Assembly: GCA_018968865.1 (NCBI GenBank)
Contig: JAGWZP010000009.1
Span: 1-24,551, forward strand
DNA: 24,551 nt
DNA from: Patescibacteria group bacterium
GTDB lineage: Bacteria; Patescibacteria; Paceibacteria; UBA9973; UBA2103
Reading direction: 5' to 3'
Positions 12,678-17,996 of this stretch are shown here, one piece after another (the first letter of the stretch is position 1; each line of letters starts with the position of its first letter). The translations under genes and the position numbers were made by a program. Below the pieces are notes generated by a model that was not told the origin of the DNA, ran no database searches, and saw only the letters and a list, made by a program, of their open reading frames with translations.

Positions 12678-13286
12678 TCATTGAATGAGAATCGCCAGCC
12701 AATAGGAGCTATCCCACGTGGTGTCCCAATCCGCCGGTTTCTCGGCAACGTACTCGATGCCGTCTTCCCATTTCCGTCCGGAGCAATTCCACCGCAAGTA
12801 ACGGACGATAAGAATGCCGTGACCTCGATGTCCCGAACTGGTACTGCGATAGACCGTTCCCCAGAAGGCAACCTTCCCTTTTTCCTCCCACTCCTTAGGT
12901 ATGAGTTGAGGATTTTCGATGAGGAAATCAAGGACATTGGCATTCAAGGGACGCATCTCGGAAAGTTCCTTGCGTATTTGGTAGCCGCTCATCCGTTCAT
13001 CCTTTTGTATGGGCGACTGGTACAGGCGGATGAGTTTCGGGTTGAATGTCCAGAGTCCGCCAGCACGGTGTTCGACGATCTGATCGAATGGTCTAGGCTG
13101 TGCATCACAATCAATAGTTAAGTCCAAGACTATGGAACTGTATCCGCGAAGGACGCTCCTCAAGTCAGTAAGCAGACTTTGTTTGTGTATCAATTTCGCG
13201 ACGTCTTCGTTCGTCCATCCTGCGCGGCGGAATGCCAACTTCAGTTCATTAGCTTGTCCAACATCGAGCATGAATTGTTCGCTCAT
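12678..13286 (-). CDS. Conserved CPR hypothetical protein, 202 aa
   Basis: I recall this as a recurrent uncharacterised family in Parcubacteria-type genomes but know no function. The start ATG at 13286 is chosen over the longer frame because GAGGAGA lies 6 nt upstream. Conserved-looking segments in order: FRRAGWTNEDVAKLI, LRSVLRGYSSIV, TIDCDAQPRPF (the IDCDA-x-P element), VEHRAGG, IRLYQSP, GYQIRKELSEM, LNANVLDFLIENPQLIPKEW, KVAFWGTVYRS, and Trp-rich C-terminal RYLRWNCSGRKWEDG. No membrane segment or signal peptide. The NANVLDFL..NP.LIP.EW block is the strongest family mark. A strong terminator follows; the leader begins beyond a large hairpin at 13358-13409. Confidence 0.75.
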   Translation of the reverse strand: MSEQFMLDVGQANELKLAFRRAGWTNEDVAKLIHKQSLLTDLRSVLRGYSSIVLDLTIDCDAQPRPFDQIVEHRAGGLWTFNPKLIRLYQSPIQKDERMSGYQIRKELSEMRPLNANVLDFLIENPQLIPKEWEEKGKVAFWGTVYRSTSSGHRGHGILIVRYLRWNCSGRKWEDGIEYVAEKPADWDTTWDSSYWLAILIQ

Positions 13287-13357
13287 CGTTGTCTCCTCGT
13301 GGTGCGACAGTGTTCTTTCGAACTGCGTCGCGTGCCAGCGGGCTCCTTCGAAAAAGG

Positions 13358-13409
13358 TTTGCCATAGCAGACAAAGGTTCTCCAACAAACCACTGTCTGC
13401 TATGGCAAA
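13358..13409 (-). terminator. Large perfect hairpin between prfB and the next gene (candidate terminator)
   Basis: Arms TTTGCCATAGCAGACA (13358-13373) and its exact complement (13394-13409) pair over 16 bp around a 20-nt loop. The loop can itself fold (GGTT with AACC in the minus-strand RNA). On the minus strand a CCTTTTT run follows, so it may end the prfB transcript. It also sits in the leader region of the next gene and might be a regulatory RNA or a palindromic repeat. Confidence 0.6.
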
Positions 13410-13445
13410 AACCGCAATCTAAAAAGAACTTCAGAGTAATTTAAC

Positions 13446-14330
13446 CTAATCTTTTATAAAAGTCAATTTATCTGCGGCGTCGATAAAGGCGTCCAGATCG
13501 CCTTCGAGGACCTTATCGGGGTTGCTTGATTCATGCTCGGTGCGGTGGTCTTTGACCATTTTATAGGGGTGGAGGACGTAGGAGCGTATCTGGCTCCCCC
13601 ACTCGTTGGCGGTCGTGGCGGCGATACTGCGGCCTTTTGCAGTCGCCTCGCGCTCCGCCTCTTCTTTCGCAAAAATCTTCGCTTTGAGGAGTCCCATCGC
13701 CTTCTCGCGGTTGGCGAGCTGGCTCCGTTCGCTTGAAATGTGCACGGAAAGGTTGGTCGGCTTATGGAGAATACGCACGGCGGTCTCGCGCTTGTTCACG
13801 TTCTGACCGCCCGCGCCTCCGGCGCGGGCGAACTGTATTTCCAGGTCGTCCGGTTTGAGCTCCACCTTGTCGGTCGGGACCAAGGTCGGCAATACTTCGA
13901 CAAGCGCAAAGCTCGTCTGCCGCTTCGCATTCGCATTGAAGGGCGACTGGCGCACGAGCCGGTGCACGCCCGCCTCCCACTTCAGCCGGCCGTAGGCGCC
14001 GCTGCCGGAAATCTCCAGCATCACGTTGCGATACCCGCCGTGGTCGTTCTCGTTCGCGTGGAGCTCGCGCACGCGCCATCCTTTCTTACCGGCATAGCCC
14101 TCGTACATGCGGCGGAGCATGCGCGCGAAATCTTCGGCATCGTCGCCGCCCGCGCCGGCGAGAATGGCAAGCGTTGCGTTCCCGGCATCATGCGGGTCGC
14201 CCCCGCCGCCTTCCTTCAAATTCTGGTATTCGCGCACCAATTCTTGCGCCGCATCTTTGTCCGCCCAGAAATCGGGCGATGCCATCATCGCTTCCAGTTC
14301 CGCCAGCCGCGCCTCCCTCTCGTCAGCCAT
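13446..14330 (-). CDS. prfB: Peptide chain release factor 2 (RF2), shortened domain 1
   Basis: Class I release factor for UGA and UAA. The peptidyl-hydrolysis motif GGQ is in ARAGGAGGQNVNKRETAVRI, and the tripeptide anticodon SPF is in HRLVRQSPFN, which marks RF2 rather than RF1. The C-terminal GSQIRSYVLHPYKMVKDHRTEHE block is typical. It has 294 aa from ATG 14330 (or 295 from TTG 14333), about 70 fewer than E. coli RF2. The loss is in helical domain 1: after LEAMMASPDFWADKDAAQELVREYQ the sequence passes through a Gly-rich linker almost directly to the domain 2 segment FARMLRRMYEGYA. No CUU-UGA frameshift site is seen inside the gene. It lies in the same frame as the preceding ORF, separated by one UGA. 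Confidence 0.93.
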   Translation of the reverse strand: MADEREARLAELEAMMASPDFWADKDAAQELVREYQNLKEGGGGDPHDAGNATLAILAGAGGDDAEDFARMLRRMYEGYAGKKGWRVRELHANENDHGGYRNVMLEISGSGAYGRLKWEAGVHRLVRQSPFNANAKRQTSFALVEVLPTLVPTDKVELKPDDLEIQFARAGGAGGQNVNKRETAVRILHKPTNLSVHISSERSQLANREKAMGLLKAKIFAKEEAEREATAKGRSIAATTANEWGSQIRSYVLHPYKMVKDHRTEHESSNPDKVLEGDLDAFIDAADKLTFIKD

Positions 14331-14342
14331 CAATCCAGACGA

Positions 14343-14675
14343 TCACTGCAGAGATTCTTCCGGCGTAATGCCTTTCGCATCCATCGCCTTTTTCAAATCC
14401 CTCATCTCTTCCCGCAGGTTTACCAACTCTTGCCCCAGCTCCGCTTCCATTTTGGCGCTTTCTCCTTTCATTTTCTCCTTCAGCGCAGGATTGGTTATTT
14501 TGTCCATCAGGGCTCTTCCATTATTCTGTCGCTCGACTATCGCAGACATTTCCTCCTTCACCTGCAGGTACCGTTCAACGAGATCCTTATTTCCCGACCT
14601 AATCTCAAAAGCCCTATCCATCGCTGCTTTTGACGGTCCGCGATGCGCTGCTCCTTCGGTGTTTTCTATAGACAT
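14343..14675 (-). CDS. Coiled-coil hypothetical protein, 110 aa, upstream of and in frame with prfB
   Basis: Not recognised. A 110-aa, highly charged, wholly helical protein: NKDLVERYLQVKEEMSAIVE, then NPALKEKMKGESAKMEAELG and LVNLREEMRDLKKAMDAKG suggest a long coiled-coil hairpin. It ends in UGA at 14343-14345. The prfB start is 9-12 nt further on in the same frame, with no other stop between, so readthrough of that UGA would fuse the two. The promoter TTGCGC-17-TACTAT lies 8 nt before the ATG, so the mRNA starts 1-2 nt upstream and is effectively leaderless. It could be a helical partner of, or a leader ORF for, the shortened RF2. Confidence 0.68.
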   Translation of the reverse strand: MSIENTEGAAHRGPSKAAMDRAFEIRSGNKDLVERYLQVKEEMSAIVERQNNGRALMDKITNPALKEKMKGESAKMEAELGQELVNLREEMRDLKKAMDAKGITPEESLQ

Positions 14676-14683
14676 ATGCCTCT

Positions 14684-14712
14684 ATAGTACGAGTTTTCTG
14701 CAAATCGCGCAA
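14684..14712 (-). promoter_or_regulatory. Promoter of the coiled-coil ORF/prfB unit, TTGCGC-17-TACTAT
   Basis: On the minus strand TTGCGC (14707-14712) and TACTAT (14684-14689) are 17 bp apart, with the ATG (14675) 8 nt past the -10. The promoter lies directly downstream of the tRNA-Thr(CGT) gene. Confidence 0.65.
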
Positions 14713-14726
14713 TCGCACTATTTTTG

Positions 14727-14799
14727 AGCCGCCTCTCAGATTTGAACTGAGGACCTACCCCTTACGAAGGGGTTGCTCTACCAACTGAGCTAAGGCGGC
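14727..14799 (-). tRNA. tRNA-Thr (CGT)
   Basis: Full cloverleaf on the minus strand, 73 nt: acceptor GCCGCCT with AGGCGGC, D arm GCTC-AGTTGGTA-GAGC, anticodon stem ACCCC/GGGGT with loop TTCGTAA (anticodon CGT), T arm CTCAG-TTCAAAT-CTGAG. The discriminator is U and CCA is not encoded. The 3' tail reads CAAAAATA, as in the second tRNA-Thr. Confidence 0.95.
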
Positions 14800-14858
14800 A
14801 ATATCTCCATTTCTACCATACAATCCCTGTATGAAAAAGCGATTCTCTTTCGAACCTA

Positions 14859-14886
14859 TTGACAGAATATAATTATGACCTATAAT
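14859..14886 (+). promoter_or_regulatory. Near-consensus promoter TTGACA-16-TATAAT
   Basis: Perfect hexamers TTGACA (14859-14864) and TATAAT (14881-14886) with a 16-bp spacer drive the small ORF at 14928. A leader of about 35 nt follows, containing GGAGGAG. This is the strongest promoter by sequence in the window. Confidence 0.85.
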
Positions 14887-14927
14887 AGAGTTTGTTTGTT
14901 CCCGTCAATCTTTCGGAGGAGATCACC

Positions 14928-15125
14928 ATGCCGCACCCAATTCCGCTTGAAACCCTCAAGATGCTTGCCGAGAAAATTGCTCCGCAAAAAGGCATCAGTC
15001 AGCAGGAAGCAACCTTGGAATTAATTCACGAACAGGGACACGAAAATGTCGACTTTAGCGGCGGCATAAGGGCTTCCTCGGACGACACGATCCTCGTTCA
15101 GGTCCCATTCGGACTCAGGAGTTAG
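14928..15125 (+). CDS. Small hypothetical protein, 65 aa, probably highly expressed
   Basis: Not recognised. It opens MPHPIPLETLKMLAEKIAPQ, continues KGISQQEATLELIHEQGHEN, and ends with a beta-like ILVQVPFGLRS. It has no signal peptide or membrane segment. The signals around it are unusually good for this window: a near-consensus promoter, GGAGGAG 7 nt before the ATG, and an intrinsic terminator starting 19 bp after the stop. That makes a monocistronic, abundant transcript likely. The LETLKMLAEKIA...QQEAT segment could be a small helical DNA- or protein-binding domain, but this is a guess from composition only. Confidence 0.72.
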   Translation: MPHPIPLETLKMLAEKIAPQKGISQQEATLELIHEQGHENVDFSGGIRASSDDTILVQVPFGLRS

Positions 15126-15143
15126 ACCCTGGGCCGGCGCCGC

Positions 15144-15189
15144 AGACCCTTCCCTCACCTCTTGGTGGCGGAAGGGTCTTGTTATTTTT
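15144..15189 (+). terminator. Intrinsic terminator of the 65-aa gene
   Basis: AGACCCTTCC (15144-15153) pairs with GGAAGGGTCT (15170-15179), followed by TGTTATTTTT. It ends right at the 3' end of the convergent tRNA-Thr(GGT). Confidence 0.82.
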
Positions 15190-15190
15190 G

Positions 15191-15263
15191 AGCCGAGAGT
15201 CGGGATTGAACCGACGACCTCGTCCTTACCATGGACGTGCTCTACCAACTGAGCTATCTCGGC
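15191..15263 (-). tRNA. tRNA-Thr (GGT)
   Basis: Full cloverleaf on the minus strand, 73 nt: acceptor GCCGAGA/TCTCGGC, D arm GCTC-AGTTGGTA-GAGC, anticodon stem CGTCC/GGACG with loop ATGGTAA (anticodon GGT), T arm GTCGG-TTCAATC-CCGAC, discriminator U, no CCA. Its leader carries a hairpin (AGCACACA with TGTGTGCT) and then TTCCTCACTC directly before the first base. Confidence 0.95.
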
Positions 15264-15394
15264 GAGTGAGGAAGCACACAGGTGCGTCTTCGTACATGTG
15301 TGCTCTCCGAGCGAGTCGAAAGAAAAGCGTGCAAGCAACGCTTATCACGGCAAACCCGGATGTGAGAAAACATACCACACGTCCTTGTACGTTG

Positions 15395-15400
15395 TATACT
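15395..15400 (+). promoter_or_regulatory. -10 box (TATACT) of the cupin gene
   Basis: TATACT ends 6 nt before the ATG at 15407, predicting a leaderless mRNA. No convincing -35 was found. Confidence 0.5.
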
Positions 15401-15406
15401 TGTCGC

Positions 15407-15760
15407 ATGGAACATCTTGCGCATTATGAAAAAGAAATCCGCCCGTGGGGGAATTTTGAGCGCTTCACACTGAACGAAAAGACGACAGTGAAGATCATCG
15501 CCGTGAACGAGGGCGAATCTATCAGCCTGCAGACCCACGAGCACCGCGACGAATTCTGGCGCGTTATTAAAGGCACGGGCATCATCCGCATCGGCGACAA
15601 GGATAACCAGGCGCACGAAGGCAGCACCTTCTTCTGCCCGCGCCACTCGAAGCACCGCGTGACCGGCGGCGCAGGGGGTACGACATTCCTTGAAATCGCA
15701 TTCGGCGATTTCGACGAAAGCGACATCAAACGCCTCGAAGACCGGTACGGTCGGACGTAA
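15407..15760 (+). CDS. Cupin, mannose-6-phosphate isomerase type II-like (ManC C-terminal domain)
   Basis: A stand-alone 117-aa cupin. It opens EKEIRPWGNFERF (the RPWG-x-F/Y opening of the ManC C-terminal domain) and carries the metal site LQTHEHRDEFWRVIKGTG (H44, H46, E49) with the second-motif histidine in CPRHSKHRV. It ends LEDRYGRT, matching the usual EDxYGR end. The family interconverts fructose-6-phosphate and mannose-6-phosphate, often fused to GDP-mannose pyrophosphorylase; here the pyrophosphorylase half is absent. It could be the isomerase for surface-sugar synthesis or a related sugar-binding cupin. The ATG at 15407 is supported by a -10 box 6 nt upstream. It sits alone between two tRNA genes. 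Confidence 0.85.
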   Translation: MEHLAHYEKEIRPWGNFERFTLNEKTTVKIIAVNEGESISLQTHEHRDEFWRVIKGTGIIRIGDKDNQAHEGSTFFCPRHSKHRVTGGAGGTTFLEIAFGDFDESDIKRLEDRYGRT

Positions 15761-15803
15761 TACATTGTTTCTCTCGACCGCTTTTGCTACTGTTACTTCA
15801 CTT

Positions 15804-15829
15804 GCCGGTGTAAGTAAGCTTGCACCGGC
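15804..15829 (+). repeat. Hairpin copying the 5' end of tRNA-Met
   Basis: GCCGGTGTAAG (15804-15814) and CTTGCACCGGC (15819-15829) form an 11-nt stem with one mismatch. The 5' arm repeats the opening of the tRNA-Met 48 bp further on (GCCGGTGTAG), including the TCACTT before it. A second hairpin (GGAA...TTCC, about 15837-15869) lies between this and the tRNA. Confidence 0.7.
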
Positions 15830-15876
15830 TGTGTCCGGAAAATATAACTGAGAACAGTCATATTGTTCCTCACTTC

Positions 15877-15948
15877 GCCGGTGTAGTTCAAGAGTTAGAA
15901 CGAGGGACTCATAAACCCTAGACGGTGGCGCGACTCCACCCGCCGGCA
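15877..15948 (+). tRNA. tRNA-Met (CAT, elongator-like) with divergent T- and D-loops
   Basis: A 72-nt cloverleaf can be drawn: acceptor GCCGGTG/CGCCGGC, D stem GTTC/GAAC, anticodon loop CTCATAA (anticodon CAT, as in elongator tRNA-Met), T stem GGTGG/CCACC, discriminator A. Three points are odd. The T-loop is CGCGACT, lacking the usual TTC start. The D-loop AAGAGTTA lacks the G18-G19 pair. The last anticodon-stem pair is A-A. It may be a true but degenerate tRNA, a tRNA-Ile2 type, or a decaying copy. Confidence 0.75.
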
Positions 15949-15998
15949 CACGACATTTTGGAGAGATTTTGCTAGGATGCGTTTATCCGCAAGGATGC

Positions 15999-16108
15999 TG
16001 CGGTGGTAAGCCTTTCAGGCTTTCCCCCGCGGCGCTCGGAAAAATCGTAAGCAAGTCCTGTTCGCTTGCGGTGGTAAGCAAAGCTTTCCCCCGCTGCGTT
16101 CGGGAAAA
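15999..16108 (+). repeat. Two tandem hairpin units copying the 5' end of tRNA-Asp
   Basis: Units at 15999-16044 and 16067-16108 share TGCGGTGGTAAGC, an inverted arm GCTTTCCCCCGC, and a tail of the form CGC-N-GCG-Y-TCGG followed by A's. Each forms a hairpin of 12-13 positions with the same two mismatches. The inverted arm reads GCGGGGGAAAGC on the other strand, close to the tRNA-Asp start GCGGGGGTAGC at 16141. A further hairpin, AAGAATGAAC/GTTCATTCTT, lies between them and the tRNA. Confidence 0.7.
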
Positions 16109-16140
16109 GAATGAACAAGTTCATTCTTTGTCCCTCACTT

Positions 16141-16214
16141 GCGGGGGTAGCTCAACTGGTTAGAGCGCCGCCCTGTCACGGCGGAGGTTGCGGGTTCAAG
16201 TCCCGTCCCTCGCG
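16141..16214 (+). tRNA. tRNA-Asp (GTC)
   Basis: Full 74-nt cloverleaf: acceptor GCGGGGG/CCCTCGC (one G-U), D arm GCTC-AACTGGTTA-GAGC, anticodon stem CCGCC/GGCGG with loop CTGTCAC (anticodon GTC), T arm GCGGG-TTCAAGT-CCCGT, discriminator G as expected for Asp, no encoded CCA. Its 5' end is copied in upstream hairpins and its 3' end is mirrored downstream. Confidence 0.96.
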
Positions 16215-16390
16215 CAAAACACATGCCCCGAAAGGGGCTTTTGTGTTTTGCGCGAGAGTGCGAAGCGAAGCTTCGTAAGGGACTTGAATGCCGGAGCGAT
16301 GTTTGCTCAGCAGAGCAAACCGCGAGGCAGGGTCGTGAAAATTTGTGAGCGACGGCGAACAAATTATTCCTGACCAAGTCCCCTCGCGCA
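16195..16390 (+). repeat. Mirrored and repeated copies of the tRNA-Asp 3' end, with hairpins
   Basis: The end of the tRNA plus flank, CTCGCGCAAAACACA (16209-16223), is matched by its exact inverse at 16242-16256, with a GCCCC-GAAA-GGGGC hairpin between. The T-loop piece TTCAAGTCCC (16195-16204) is matched inversely at 16279-16288. A direct partial copy, CAAGTCCCCTCGCGCA, lies at 16375-16390, where the tRNA has the same string with four more bases. Two more hairpins lie at 16301-16320 (8-bp stem) and 16340-16365 (7-bp stem). Confidence 0.75.
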
Positions 16391-16392
16391 GA

Positions 16393-17994
16393 TTATTCCG
16401 GCAATTCAACAATAAAGGTCGACCCGTGCCCCGCTCCCTCGCTTTCGGCGCGGATGGTGCCGCCGTGCGCAAGGACGATGCTCTTCGCGATATAGAGGCC
16501 GTAGCCGGTGGAGTGGACATTCACTTTCTGCGACTCCTTGCCGTGACCCCCTTCGGTGAAGAGCCGTTTCTTGTCCTCGTCGGTGATGCCGATGCCGGAG
16601 TCTTGCACCATAAACACACTCTTCCCGTTCTCTTTCTTCAGCGACACATTGATGGCGCCCGATGGGGTGTAATTAATGGCATTGTCGATGAGGTTGCGCA
16701 GGACGTGGTCGCGTATCTGCACCTTGTCTCCAGTCATCCGATACGACGACTCGTCCGCATTGAAAGAGAGCGCTAGTCCCTTCTCCTTGGCCGCGGGCTT
16801 CGCCTTCTCGACGGCATCTGCCACGAGCGCCTTCAGGTCGAATGATTCTTTCGCATAAGCCACGGTCCCTTTCTTCAAGTTCGCGGCTTTCAGGATATTT
16901 GCGACCGCGTCTACGCCGCGGCGCGATTCGGCAAGCGCGTGGTCGACGAATGGCTTCAACGTCTCCGGCAATACGCCGAAGTCGCCCTCAGAAAGCGAAG
17001 CGAAGGTTCCCGCATCCTTGGTCAAAAATCCCTTCACTTCGTGCCCGATGAAATGGATGAGTGTTTCCTGCCGCTCATTGGTCTCTTCCAATTCTTTCGC
17101 GAGTTTCTCTATCTTCTCCCTTTGTTCCACTTCGCGTATGACGCTCCGTATCAAATTGATGCCGAAGACAAGCACGAAGACGAACACGCCGGTCCTGAAC
17201 AAGATGAGCGTGAGCGTATCCGAGAAGAGGATCTCGCCGAACGAAGCCGCAGAGAGCAGGAATACCAGCGCCGCCGTCGAGAATACCTTGATATTAAAGA
17301 GGTGGTGCGCGCGGATCGCATACGCGGCGCCGACGACGGTCGGGAGAATGAACAGCGCGCTATACAGAATGAACCGCGAGTCATTGAAGAACGCGGGGAG
17401 GAGCAGATTGAAGGTGATGATGAGCACGAACGTGATGAAGAGCCCCCAGAGGACGGGCTTATATTGCGGCTGGGATTCCTTCGGCGCGCGCTGCATCTTG
17501 TGGATGAAGAGCAGGAGGCCGCCGAAGATGAGCGCCGTAACTGTCGCAACGAATACAAAAATGCCGGGACCGTTCTCAATGCCGACGATCGTCCCGTTGG
17601 GCGCGAGCGCGCTCACCCGCACAAATACGAGGGGCGTGAGCGTCACGACGGAAACTGAAGCGGCGGCGGGAACCACGAAGAATCGGTACCAGGACGGATA
17701 GGTGAAATCTGTTTTCGGGAATGCGTAGAGGAACTGGAAGAGAAAGAGCACGAACCATACCGCGACGCAGATGACCATGCGCATGATGTTGAGGGCGATG
17801 GCCGGGTCGCCGACATGGTAGAACGCGTAGTTCAACAAGCTCCATATCGTTCCCGCCATCGTGAAGAGGAAGAATGACTTCGCCGTCACGCTCCGCGAAT
17901 CGCTCATCAGCGCCGTAAAGCCCAGCACCGCCATGCTGGCCATCACCACGCCCGTGATGATCAGATCGACATTAACCGTGATAAGGCCGGTCAT
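16393..17994 (-). CDS. Multi-spanning membrane sensor histidine kinase
   Basis: A 533-aa sensor kinase. Residues 1-285 hold about nine membrane segments, seven forming a block like the N-terminal 7TM sensor domains, with no large extracellular loop, so the signal is probably hydrophobic or membrane-borne. A coiled linker (QREKIEKLAKELEETNERQE) leads to the phospho-acceptor H318 in LIHFIGHEVKGFL. The catalytic domain has N-box LRNLIDNAINYTP, G1 DSGIGI and G2 STGYGLYIAKS, all intact. The H-box is HEVK rather than HELR. It is last in a six-gene minus cluster and starts 2 nt after the nitroreductase stop, so it is co-translated with enzyme genes. No response regulator is in the window. Confidence 0.93.
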   Translation of the reverse strand: MTGLITVNVDLIITGVVMASMAVLGFTALMSDSRSVTAKSFFLFTMAGTIWSLLNYAFYHVGDPAIALNIMRMVICVAVWFVLFLFQFLYAFPKTDFTYPSWYRFFVVPAAASVSVVTLTPLVFVRVSALAPNGTIVGIENGPGIFVFVATVTALIFGGLLLFIHKMQRAPKESQPQYKPVLWGLFITFVLIITFNLLLPAFFNDSRFILYSALFILPTVVGAAYAIRAHHLFNIKVFSTAALVFLLSAASFGEILFSDTLTLILFRTGVFVFVLVFGINLIRSVIREVEQREKIEKLAKELEETNERQETLIHFIGHEVKGFLTKDAGTFASLSEGDFGVLPETLKPFVDHALAESRRGVDAVANILKAANLKKGTVAYAKESFDLKALVADAVEKAKPAAKEKGLALSFNADESSYRMTGDKVQIRDHVLRNLIDNAINYTPSGAINVSLKKENGKSVFMVQDSGIGITDEDKKRLFTEGGHGKESQKVNVHSTGYGLYIAKSIVLAHGGTIRAESEGAGHGSTFIVELPE

Positions 17995-17996
17995 GG

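Noticed and set aside
13446..14330. Classical prfB +1 frameshift site
   Set aside because: The RF2 frame is continuous and no CUU-UGA-C slippery site is present near the start.
15999..16390. CRISPR-like array from the repeated GCGGTGGTAAGC units
   Set aside because: There are only two similar units, they are hairpins with no regular spacers, and no cas genes are present; the similarity is to tRNA ends.
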